Assembly: GCA_945957495.1 (NCBI GenBank)
Contig: CAMFLG010000024.1
Location: 1 to 15,168 of the forward strand
Direction of reading: 5' to 3'
Source: an uncultured Pseudorhodobacter sp.
GTDB taxonomy: Bacteria > Pseudomonadota > Alphaproteobacteria > Rhodobacterales > Rhodobacteraceae
DNA length: 15,168 nucleotides
Position 1 is the stretch's first letter. Each line of letters begins with the position of its first letter. The notes under the pieces are model-generated. The model ran no database searches. It saw only the letters and a list, made by a program, of their open reading frames with translations, and had not been told where the DNA came from. Shown one piece after another: positions 1 to 6,139 of the stretch. The translations under genes and the position numbers were made by a program.

Positions 1-330
1 GTCCAATGCCAATGCCGTTTCCACGTCAGCCAGTTGTTTTGCGCTGTCGAATCCGGCAGAGGTCGTCGCAACGACCTCGATGCCCAGACGGGTAAACTCG
101 TCAGTTGCGCCAGAGGTTACGGCATTCACGAAGTCGGACTGGTCATGCCAAAGCAAGGCGGCTTTCAACCCTTTGCCCTGCAATTGGGCCGCCTGCGCAT
201 CGTCAACCTTGACCTGCGACGCCGGGGTCGCTGCTTCGCCCGAAGGGCCAACCGTTTGCGCCGAGGCAGGCAGCGCCAGCAAGGCCAGCACAGACAACGA
301 TGCCAGTAGATTTCTTCTCTTTGTGGTCAT
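1..330 (-). CDS. Periplasmic sugar-type ABC substrate-binding protein, N-terminal part (cut by window edge)
   Basis: Only the first 110 codons lie in the window; the frame is open to base 1. The protein starts MTTKRRNLLASLSVL and has a classic Sec signal peptide: basic residues 4-6, a hydrophobic core at about 8-21, and an ASA site, so cleavage is likely after residue 24. The mature part continues with a lobe-1 pattern (KGLKAALLWHDQSDF at about 53-67, then GIEVVATTSAGFDSAKQ) typical of type-1 periplasmic binding proteins of the RbsB/XylF kind, which deliver solutes to ABC importers. The start at 330 is backed by AGGGAGAA a few bases upstream. The gene follows the M20 hydrolase by 26 bp on the same strand, so it should be the third gene of the ROK-M20 operon, with permease and ATPase genes expected to the left. 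The ligand cannot be told from this fragment. Confidence 0.85.
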   Translation of the reverse strand, partial: MTTKRRNLLASLSVLALLALPASAQTVGPSGEAATPASQVKVDDAQAAQLQGKGLKAALLWHDQSDFVNAVTSGATDEFTRLGIEVVATTSAGFDSAKQLADVETALALD

Positions 331-356
331 GGTGGTTCTCCCTGAGGTTGGCCCGG

Positions 357-1613
357 TCATTCGGGCAGGATTCCGCATGTCGTGGCGATAAAGGCTGCGA
401 AAGCGACAATGCCGTCGTGATAATCCTGCAGCGGCACCCGCTCGAAATTCGTGTGGCAGATCGAGATGTCACCCGGGGCGCAATAGACCGCCGGGATGCC
501 CAGCCGCTCGATGAGGAATGGCATTTCTGACCAGAATGGCGCGCCTTCGACTCTGCCCCTGTCGGGGCGAACCGCCTGAATACAGGCCGAAAGACCCGTG
601 ACCAGCGCATGGTCAACGTCTATTCCTGCAGGCGATCCGCCGCGGGGGTGATCGCGCCCGGCAGGAAAGGTGATATCCACCCCAATGTCTGCAGGACAGG
701 CGGTGCGGATTACGGCCTCCAACTCCTGCGTGACCGCATCAAGGCTGTCGCCGGGCAACAGTTTCCCGATCATAGAGAAGCGTGCCTCGCCAGGCACTGC
801 AATCAGGCCCCCGGCCTCCAGGCCCGTGACCAGCGTGAAGGCGCGGCCCAAAAGGGGGTGTTCCGCGCCGTCAGCACGTCTGTCAGAGTGACCCCAGATC
901 GCCTGAATAACCTGATGGGCGGCCTTCAGGGCATCGCGCCCCAGATCGGGGCGGCCAAAATAGGCGGATTGGCCGGTCAATACGACATCGGCGATGAAAA
1001 AACCGATCTGCACCGGCAGCACCTGAAGCCGCGTCGGTTCGGTGTAGATCGCCATGTCCGGGCGTGGCAGGCGGCCGGTGGCAACCGCATCGGACCAATG
1101 CCGCACGCCCGCGCTGATGCCACTGCCGGATTCTCCGCTTTCTTCATCGCCTACAAAGGCAAAGGAAACGGAACCGGCCAGCCGAAAGCCTGCGCGGTCA
1201 AGCAGACCAATCGCGGAAAGGGCGGTGCAAATTCCAGCCTTGAGATCTGCGGCTCCGCGTCCCCAGAGTTCACCCTCGATGACAGCAGCGCCGAATGGGT
1301 CGTGCTGCACCTGACCGGCCCAGTACGACGCCCAATCCTTGGGGTGAACAACATCAGTGTGGCCCATGAACAATATGTCCGGACCGTTGCCGCCGCCCGG
1401 GCGCCGCCCGATGATGTTCGGCCGACCGGGCAGGAACTCTTCCACACGCGGCGACAGACCCAGACGGTCCATCTCTGGCTGCAACATGGCGACCATCCTG
1501 GCCTCATCCCCCGTTACCGAGGCGGCCTGCACCGCGCGCGCCAGCATCGTCGTGGCGGCTTCCGCATCGAGGCTGGCGCTCAATCTTGCGACAAGGTTTT
1601 GAACACCGGTCAT
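357..1613 (-). CDS. M20-family metallohydrolase (ArgE/DapE/ACY1-like deacylase or peptidase)
   Basis: A 418-residue cytoplasmic enzyme, normal length for the ArgE/DapE/aminoacylase group. The metal site is complete: GHTDVVH at 84-90 (H85, D87), GRGAADLKAG at 118-127 (D123 bridging), GDEESGESG at 155-163 (E157/E158 acid-base and metal), E192 in YTEPT, and H387 near the C-terminus in CHTNFER. The region between about 200 and 320 fits the dimerisation lid domain. Family members remove acyl groups from amino acids or cleave dipeptides with one or two zinc ions. I chose ATG 1613 because the upstream repressor gene ends with TGA overlapping this ATG (ATGA), which implies translational coupling; a longer in-frame extension to 1790 would only read through the repressor gene and starts with non-family sequence. 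Its place between a ROK regulator and a binding protein suggests it processes the imported solute, perhaps an N-acylated or amide compound; the actual substrate is unknown. Confidence 0.88.
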   Translation of the reverse strand: MTGVQNLVARLSASLDAEAATTMLARAVQAASVTGDEARMVAMLQPEMDRLGLSPRVEEFLPGRPNIIGRRPGGGNGPDILFMGHTDVVHPKDWASYWAGQVQHDPFGAAVIEGELWGRGAADLKAGICTALSAIGLLDRAGFRLAGSVSFAFVGDEESGESGSGISAGVRHWSDAVATGRLPRPDMAIYTEPTRLQVLPVQIGFFIADVVLTGQSAYFGRPDLGRDALKAAHQVIQAIWGHSDRRADGAEHPLLGRAFTLVTGLEAGGLIAVPGEARFSMIGKLLPGDSLDAVTQELEAVIRTACPADIGVDITFPAGRDHPRGGSPAGIDVDHALVTGLSACIQAVRPDRGRVEGAPFWSEMPFLIERLGIPAVYCAPGDISICHTNFERVPLQDYHDGIVAFAAFIATTCGILPE

Positions 1614-2830
1614 TCTGCGGCACTCGTCAACAGTCCCGGCTTGGGTTTGGGCAGCGTGACGACAGCACCCGGGGCTGACTGAGCGAACAGGGCTGTGTGG
1701 AGTTCTGTCAGGCCAACGGCAACGGCACCACTCAATGCGGCGTGATTGCCAAGCGCGCTCGGCACAATGCGGATCGGGAAGGGGAAGCATTTGGCAAGCT
1801 CGATTTCCGTCGCCGAAATGATTTCAGGCCGTGCGCCGATTGAGCCGCCCAGGATGACAACCTCTGGCGAAATGATGGCGCCCAAGGTCGCAACCGCGCG
1901 CGCCAGTTGCCGCGCGACGCCATCCAGAATGTGTTGGGCAGCCGCTTCGCCATTTGAGGCGGCTGTGAAAATTGAGGGAACATCAAGCTTTCGACCCGTC
2001 GCGGCCAGATAGGCGGAGCGTATCCCATGTGTGGCGACCACGCGCTCGAATGCCCCGACGCGCAGGGACTCCGCTTCGAAAGGGTCCGCCCCGAACGGCA
2101 GATAACCCAGCTCCCCGGCCGTGCCAGACGCGCCGCGCACAAGCGCGCCGTTCACGACCACGCCTGCGCCGATGCCGGTTCCCAGGGCGATAAAGGCAAG
2201 GTGATCGATTCCTTGACCTGCGCCCAGCCATTGCTCTCCAAGGACGGCAAGGTTGACATCGTTTTCCAACAAAACGGGCGTGGCCGTGCTTTGCGCGACG
2301 GCGGTGCGGAAGTCGATGGTATCAATCCCGGCAATGTTCGGGGCAAAGCGCACCTGGCCGGTTGTCTGATCTGGCACGCCAGGGCAGCCAACGACTGTCA
2401 GGCGGATACGCGCCCGGTTCACATTTGCTTGCGCCGCGGCCTCTTCGAGCAGCAGGCCAATCTGGGCTGCAACGGCTGGGCCGCCGTGGGGATTTGTGGG
2501 GACAACCAGTTCCGAAATTATGGATCCGGCCAGATCGACGATTGCAGCGCGAACCTTGGTGCCGCCAAGATCCACGGCGGCCATGAAGGCGCTGTCCGAA
2601 ATCAGCTCATAAGTGGTGGCGGTGCGACCGACGTGACCAGAGGTCCTGCCAGTCTCGCGAACCCAGCCCTCTTCCTCAAGAATCCTGACCAGTTCGGACA
2701 CAGTTTGCTTCGACAGGCCGGTCTGCTTCGAGATCGAAGCCCGAGAGATCGGGCCACAGTGGATGATCGTCTGCATGGTCAGGCTGAGCGACATCTGACG
2801 CGAGAATGTGTGCAGCTGGTCGGGGTCCAT
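1610..2830 (-). CDS. ROK-family transcriptional repressor (NagC/XylR-like)
   Basis: From ATG 2830 the product has 406 residues and begins MDPDQLHTFSRQ. An N-terminal winged helix-turn-helix (about residues 24-75, including ISKQTGLSKQTVSELVRILE) is followed by an actin-fold ROK domain: DLGGTKVRAAIVD (phosphate loop), LLENDVNLAVLGEQWLGAG, and IALGTGIGAGVVV then GTAGELGYLPFG. Sugar kinases of this family usually have GEIGH followed by a Cys-rich zinc loop. Here the His is replaced by Tyr and no CxCGxxGC-like loop is present, so this is probably a sensor and repressor without kinase activity. An alternative ATG at 2857 gives 415 residues, but it lies inside an inverted repeat that looks like an operator, and neither ATG has a clear Shine-Dalgarno site. 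The gene overlaps the M20 gene by 4 bp, so it heads the operon and likely represses it until a sugar-like ligand binds. Inducer unknown. Confidence 0.87.
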   Translation of the reverse strand: MDPDQLHTFSRQMSLSLTMQTIIHCGPISRASISKQTGLSKQTVSELVRILEEEGWVRETGRTSGHVGRTATTYELISDSAFMAAVDLGGTKVRAAIVDLAGSIISELVVPTNPHGGPAVAAQIGLLLEEAAAQANVNRARIRLTVVGCPGVPDQTTGQVRFAPNIAGIDTIDFRTAVAQSTATPVLLENDVNLAVLGEQWLGAGQGIDHLAFIALGTGIGAGVVVNGALVRGASGTAGELGYLPFGADPFEAESLRVGAFERVVATHGIRSAYLAATGRKLDVPSIFTAASNGEAAAQHILDGVARQLARAVATLGAIISPEVVILGGSIGARPEIISATEIELAKCFPFPIRIVPSALGNHAALSGAVAVGLTELHTALFAQSAPGAVVTLPKPKPGLLTSAAE

Positions 2831-2840
2831 GGGGCACCAT

Positions 2841-2867
2841 ATTAATTCGTTCTGCATACGAACTAAT
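2841..2867. promoter_or_regulatory. Inverted repeat, probable autoregulatory operator of the ROK repressor
   Basis: The left half ATTAATTCGT (2841-2850) and right half ACGAACTAAT (2858-2867) are inverted copies matching at 9 of 10 positions, separated by a 7-bp spacer. The dyad covers the alternative ATG of the repressor gene at 2857. A TTGACC element on the minus strand at 2883-2888 could be the -35 box; the -10 region would then fall within or beside the dyad. NagC/XylR-type regulators are known to bind AT-rich dyads near their promoters, so autorepression is the simplest reading. The dyad is seen in the sequence; the binding protein is inferred. Confidence 0.6.
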
Positions 2868-3171
2868 AGAGCTAAGTGATTCGGTCAAGCGTTCGATTGC
2901 GGCAAGGAGTGTCCCCTGTTGGCGAGGGGCCGACTGATCGGTGTCACCCAAGCGGCCTGCGTGATTGGGGCTGCTGGACGGATGTGAATGATTTTGAGCA
3001 ATCTTTTCTGGCTGATCGGCGCGCGAATGGCGCGGTTGCATCCGGTTCTTTCAGTCTGCAGGCCGGGCTTGGCATAGGCGCATGGCCGGCCCGGTTGGGA
3101 AAAACAGACGGCATTGGCGCAGAACCAACTGTCCAGGCGATGAGGGCGCGGGCCAAGCCATGCAATTTTCC
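2868..3171. other. Intergenic stretch between divergent regulators, no convincing gene
   Basis: About 300 bp between the minus-strand ROK operon and the plus-strand AraC gene. Open frames on both strands (2876-3208 plus, 2944-3261 minus) have biased, low-order composition, no recognisable domain and no good ribosome site, so I do not call them. The left end carries the likely -35 box (TTGACC, minus strand, 2883-2888) of the ROK operon. The rest shows no hairpin or repeat that stands out. It is long for a bacterial divergent promoter region and could hold further binding sites or a decayed gene. Confidence 0.5.
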
Positions 3172-3192
3172 ACTTTCTGCAGTGCAGAAAGT
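3172..3192. promoter_or_regulatory. Perfect 21-bp dyad upstream of the AraC-type gene, probable operator
   Basis: ACTTTCTGCA (3172-3181) and TGCAGAAAGT (3183-3192) are exact inverted copies around a single central G at 3182. An AT-rich run follows, with TATTAT at 3201-3206 as a possible -10 box, so a bound dimer would cover the -35 region of the promoter for the AraC-type gene at 3297. AraC proteins usually bind direct repeats, so a perfect odd-length dyad suggests a different dimeric repressor, possibly encoded elsewhere. A stable RNA hairpin is also possible, but there is no T-run typical of a terminator. Confidence 0.55.
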
Positions 3193-3296
3193 CAAAAAAG
3201 TATTATGATGTGGCGCCTGCCGTGGTAGCGGCGCGGGTAAATCCTGTGCAAACTCGTCCAAACAGCGGCAACGGGGCTGCCAGGAAAGGGGGGAAG

Positions 3297-4169
3297 ATGA
3301 CGCCGGATCTTGAAGTCGTACAGATCGGTCAGGGCCAAAGCTTTACCGCCTGGGAACACGGCTGGCCCTACCACACTGTGCGCTGGCACTTTCATCCCGA
3401 GTTGGAAATTCACCATGTCGTGGCCACCTCCGGCCATTATTATGTTGGGGATTTCATAGGGGAATTCGGGCCGGGCAATCTGGTTCTTTGTGGCCCGAAT
3501 CTGCCACATAACTGGGTCAGCCAACTGGCGCCCGGCGAAACTGTTCCCCTGCGCAACCGTGTCCTGCAATTTCCGGAGGAACTGTTGCTGCGCATTGCCG
3601 ATTTGTTTCCCGATACCGGCGGCTTTCAGGCGCTGTTTGCGGCCAGTCGCCGGGGCGTGGTGTTCAGCGATGCATGCGCCGCCGCTTGCGGCCCAATTCT
3701 GGGCGAATTGGTCCATGCCAAGGGCCCCCGCCGTGCGGCGCTGTTTCTGGATCTTCTGGCGCGGCTTGCCTCTGACCCGGGGCGGCAACTTGCATCCGAC
3801 ACCTACCGGCCCGACCCGTCCGGTTTCATGACCGCAGGCGTCAACAAGGCCCTGGCCTATATCAACCAGAACTTGACCGAAGATTTCGCAGAAACTGATT
3901 TGGCCGAAGTCGCGAACATGACCGCCAGCGCCTTTTCCCGCAGTTTCCGCAAACATACGGGGATGGGTGTGGTCGAATATGTCAACCGGCTTCGCATCAA
4001 CCTTGCCTGCCAGATGCTGATGAATGCAGGCGCCAAGACTGTGACCGAGATCTGCTTTGCGACGGGCTTCAACAACCTGTCCAACTTCAACCGCCAGTTC
4101 CTGCGGCAAAAGGGGATGAACCCCAGCCGCTTCCGCGCTCTTTTGGAGGAGAATCTGAAAGCGGCCTAA
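3297..4169 (+). CDS. AraC-family transcriptional regulator with cupin sensor domain
   Basis: A 290-residue protein of typical AraC/XylS length. The N-terminal cupin (about 25-90) contains RWHFHPELEIHHVV (29-42) and GPNLPHNW (66-73), histidine-rich positions that line the ligand pocket in this family. The C-terminal DNA-binding domain (about 182-286) has two helix-turn-helix units, TDLAEVANMTASAFSRSFRK (200-219) and the conserved second unit VTEICFATGFNNLSNFNRQF (249-268), then the usual GMNPSRFR end. I chose ATG 3297 because it follows a strong purine-rich ribosome site (AGGAAAGGGGGGAAG); an in-frame GTG at 3210 adds 29 residues that do not resemble the family. It lies 118 bp ahead of the binding-protein gene in the same direction and most likely activates the ribitol operon when ribitol or D-ribulose is present. 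The target is inferred from position. Confidence 0.92.
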   Translation: MTPDLEVVQIGQGQSFTAWEHGWPYHTVRWHFHPELEIHHVVATSGHYYVGDFIGEFGPGNLVLCGPNLPHNWVSQLAPGETVPLRNRVLQFPEELLLRIADLFPDTGGFQALFAASRRGVVFSDACAAACGPILGELVHAKGPRRAALFLDLLARLASDPGRQLASDTYRPDPSGFMTAGVNKALAYINQNLTEDFAETDLAEVANMTASAFSRSFRKHTGMGVVEYVNRLRINLACQMLMNAGAKTVTEICFATGFNNLSNFNRQFLRQKGMNPSRFRALLEENLKAA

Positions 4170-4178
4170 GGAAACCGC

Positions 4179-4202
4179 CGCGCCCTCCGGCTTCCGGGCG
4201 CG
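4179..4202 (+). terminator. GC-rich hairpin after the AraC-type gene
   Basis: CGCGCCC (4179-4185) pairs with GGGCGCG (4196-4202) over a 10-nt loop, starting 9 bp after the AraC stop codon. No T-run follows, so it is either a weak or Rho-assisted terminator or an mRNA 3'-end stabiliser. It would separate the regulator transcript from the ribitol operon, whose promoter should then lie in 4203-4275. That gap has a small dyad AAAGG/CCTTT (4214-4226) and CGCCC/GGGCG (4244-4255), which could be regulator contacts, but no clear -35/-10 pair. Confidence 0.4.
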
Positions 4203-4287
4203 AGCGGGATAGAAAAGGAAGCCTTTCCAACCTATTCCTTTGGCGCCCCTGGGCGGACAAGGAAGTTTTGTCTAAGGGAGTGAGACG

Positions 4288-5319
4288 ATGAAGAAGTTCC
4301 TTTTGGCCTCGGTGGCCGCCCTGATCCCGGCCGCCAGCTTCGCCGCCGATGGCGCGACCGTGGCGTTCCTGATGCCCGACCAGGCCTCAACCCGGTATGA
4401 ACAGCACGACTACCCGGGTTTTCAGGCCGAAATGGCGAAACTCTGCCCAACCTGCACGGTGATCTACCAGAATGCGAACGGAAAGGCGGCCGATCAGCAG
4501 CAGCAGTTCAACTCGGTTCTGGCGCAGGGTGCCACCGTAATCGTGCTGGACCCGGTCGATAGCACCGCGGCTGCCTCGCTGGTGGCGCAGGCCCAGGCGC
4601 AGGGGGTCAAGGTCATCGCTTATGACCGTCCGATCCCGGACAAGGCCCCTGATTTCTATGTGTCATTCGACAACAAGGGTATCGGCTTTGCCATCGCAAA
4701 GTCGCTGGTCGAACATCTGAAAGCCTCTGGCGTTCCGGCAGGCGCGGGGGTTCTCGAGATCAACGGCTCGCCCACCGACGCCGCTGCCGGTTTGATTCGT
4801 GACGGCATTCACGAGGCACTGGCAGATTCGGGCTATGTGACGCTGGCCGAATTCGATACCCCCGACTGGGCGCCGCCCAAGGCACAGGAATGGGCCGCTG
4901 GCCAGATCACCCGCTTTGGTGCCGACATCAAGGGCGTTGTGGCGGCCAATGATGGCACCGGCGGCGGCGCGATTGCGGCGTTCAAGGCTGCCGGTGTGAA
5001 CCCGGTTCCGCCGGTGACGGGCAATGACGCAACTCAGGCCGCGCTGCAGCTGATCATCGCGGGGGATCAATACAACACGATCTCCAAGCCCTCGGAAATC
5101 GTGGCCGCCGCCGCAGCGCAGGCCGCGGTGCTGTTCCTTGACGGCAAGACGCCCGAAGCGACATCCGAGCTTTATGGCGCGCCCTCGCAGTTGTTTGTTC
5201 CGGCTGTGGTTACGGCTGAAAACATCAAGGCGGAAATCTTTGACAAGGGAATCGAAAAGGCCGCCGATATCTGCACTGCCGATTATGCTGACGCCTGCAA
5301 GAAACTGGGCATCGAGTAA
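4288..5319 (+). CDS. XylF-like periplasmic binding protein of the ribitol (pentitol) ABC importer
   Basis: A 343-residue precursor. The signal peptide MKKFLLASVAALIPAASFA is likely cut near residue 19-20. The mature protein has the two-lobe type-1 fold: AFLMPDQASTRYEQHDYPGF (26-45), QQQQFNSVLAQGATVIVLDP (70-89), IAYDRPIPD (110-118), hinge-region NGSPTDAAA (159-167), ANDGTGGGAIAAFKAAG (220-236) and VTGNDATQAAL (243-253). This arrangement closely follows E. coli XylF, the D-xylose binder. Two Cys pairs (53/56 and 329/337) could form disulfides in the periplasm. AGGGAG just upstream of ATG 4288 supports the start. The genes downstream encode ribitol 2-dehydrogenase and D-ribulokinase rather than xylose isomerase and xylulokinase, so the natural ligand is more likely ribitol or another pentitol. 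Fold and role are firm; the ligand is inferred. Confidence 0.93.
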   Translation: MKKFLLASVAALIPAASFAADGATVAFLMPDQASTRYEQHDYPGFQAEMAKLCPTCTVIYQNANGKAADQQQQFNSVLAQGATVIVLDPVDSTAAASLVAQAQAQGVKVIAYDRPIPDKAPDFYVSFDNKGIGFAIAKSLVEHLKASGVPAGAGVLEINGSPTDAAAGLIRDGIHEALADSGYVTLAEFDTPDWAPPKAQEWAAGQITRFGADIKGVVAANDGTGGGAIAAFKAAGVNPVPPVTGNDATQAALQLIIAGDQYNTISKPSEIVAAAAAQAAVLFLDGKTPEATSELYGAPSQLFVPAVVTAENIKAEIFDKGIEKAADICTADYADACKKLGIE

Positions 5320-5329
5320 CGCGTGACCA

Positions 5330-5359
5330 TTGGGTCGGCGCCTTTGGGTGCCGACCCAA
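5330..5359 (+). repeat. Stable intercistronic hairpin between binding-protein and ATPase genes
   Basis: A 13-bp stem runs from 5330-5342 (TTGGGTCGGCGCC) to 5347-5359 (GGTGCCGACCCAA), with one G-U pair and a TTTG loop. It starts 10 bp after the binding-protein stop and ends 18 bp before the ATPase start, just ahead of that gene's AGGGGGG ribosome site. In other binding-protein-dependent operons, such as malE-malF, an intercistronic hairpin stops 3' exonucleases or part of the transcription, so that binding protein greatly outnumbers membrane components. The same role is the natural inference here. No T-run follows. Confidence 0.7.
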
Positions 5360-5377
5360 CCAAAAAGGGGGGAAAAT

Positions 5378-6139
5378 ATGGCACAGGAACCGATCCTGAG
5401 CTTGAGGGGCGTTTCGAAGAAGTTCGGCGCAGTCTCGGCTCTGACGGATATCGAATTGGACATCAACCCGGGCGAGGTCGTGGCGCTGGTGGGCGACAAC
5501 GGCGCGGGCAAGTCCACCTTGATCAAGGTTCTGGCCGGCGTGCATCAACCAACGTCGGGCGTGATCCGCTACGAGGGGCGCGAGGTGTCGATGGAAAGTC
5601 CTGCTGCCGCGATGCGCCTTGGCATTGCGACGGTCTATCAGGATCTGGCCCTGTGCGAGAACTTAGACGTGGTGGCGAACCTGTTCCTGGGCCATGAGCT
5701 GTCGCCTTACGCGCTGGACGAAGAGGCGATGGAGGCGCGGTCATGGACCTTGCTGCAAGAGCTGGCCGCCCGGATTCCTTCGGTGCGCGAACCCATTGCC
5801 TCGCTTTCGGGCGGGCAGCGGCAGACAGTGGCGATCGCGCGCTCTCTTATCACCAATCCGCGGATCATCATGCTGGATGAACCGACCGCCGCCCTCGGTG
5901 TTGCGCAGACCGCCGAGGTTCTGAACCTGATCGAACGGGTCCGCGACAAGGGGCTTGGCGTCATCATGATTTCCCACAACATGGAGGATGTGCGCGCTGT
6001 GGCCGACCGCATCGTTGTCTTGCGGCTGGGTCGCAACAACGGAGTCTTTGACCGCAGCACATCGCATCAGGATTTGGTCGCCGCCATCACCGGCGCGACC
6101 GACAACGCTGTCACCCGCCGCATGGAGAAGTTGCAATGA
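5378..6139 (+). CDS. Single-domain ABC ATPase of the ribitol (pentitol) importer
   Basis: The product has 253 residues and all nucleotide-binding motifs: Walker A GDNGAGKST (39-47), Q-loop YQD (Q88), signature LSGGQRQ (143-149), Walker B IIMLDEPTAAL (163-173) and switch H200. It powers import together with the permease encoded next. E. coli XylG and RbsA are about 500 residues with two fused ATPase halves; this protein is one half, as in FrcA of rhizobial fructose importers, and would act as a homodimer. It is not a truncation, because the stop overlaps the permease start in an ATGA junction. ATG 5378 is chosen for its AGGGGGG ribosome site; a start at 5330 would translate the intercistronic hairpin and adds non-homologous residues. 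Confidence 0.94.
   Translation: MAQEPILSLRGVSKKFGAVSALTDIELDINPGEVVALVGDNGAGKSTLIKVLAGVHQPTSGVIRYEGREVSMESPAAAMRLGIATVYQDLALCENLDVVANLFLGHELSPYALDEEAMEARSWTLLQELAARIPSVREPIASLSGGQRQTVAIARSLITNPRIIMLDEPTAALGVAQTAEVLNLIERVRDKGLGVIMISHNMEDVRAVADRIVVLRLGRNNGVFDRSTSHQDLVAAITGATDNAVTRRMEKLQ

Noticed and set aside
609..1682. 357-codon open frame on the plus strand opposite the M20 gene
   Set aside because: It is antisense to a gene with a full catalytic motif set, shows no domain, and is the kind of long shadow frame expected in GC-rich DNA.
1614..1790. Upstream extension of the M20 hydrolase frame to an ATG at 1790 (477 residues in all)
   Set aside because: The added 59 residues lie wholly inside the ROK gene in another frame, are Arg/Cys/Pro-rich and unlike the family; ATG 1613 overlaps the ROK stop as a normal coupled start.
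2876..3208. 110-codon plus-strand frame in the divergent intergenic region
   Set aside because: It has no domain, no ribosome site and poor codon character, and it would run through the 21-bp dyad.
3210..3296. GTG start giving the AraC protein 29 more residues
   Set aside because: There is no ribosome site before 3210, the extra residues do not resemble the family, and ATG 3297 has a very strong purine-rich site.
4288..5319. Calling the binding protein a D-xylose binder (xylF)
   Set aside because: The fold matches XylF, but no xylose isomerase or xylulokinase is present and the coupled enzymes act on ribitol and D-ribulose, so a ligand-specific symbol is not justified.
5330..5377. Upstream start for the ABC ATPase
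   Set aside because: It would translate through the intercistronic hairpin; the real start at 5378 has a clear ribosome site and begins the conserved fold directly.
5378..6139. ATPase as a truncated XylG
   Set aside because: All nucleotide-binding motifs of one full domain are present and the stop overlaps the permease start, so it is a natural single-domain protein of the FrcA type.
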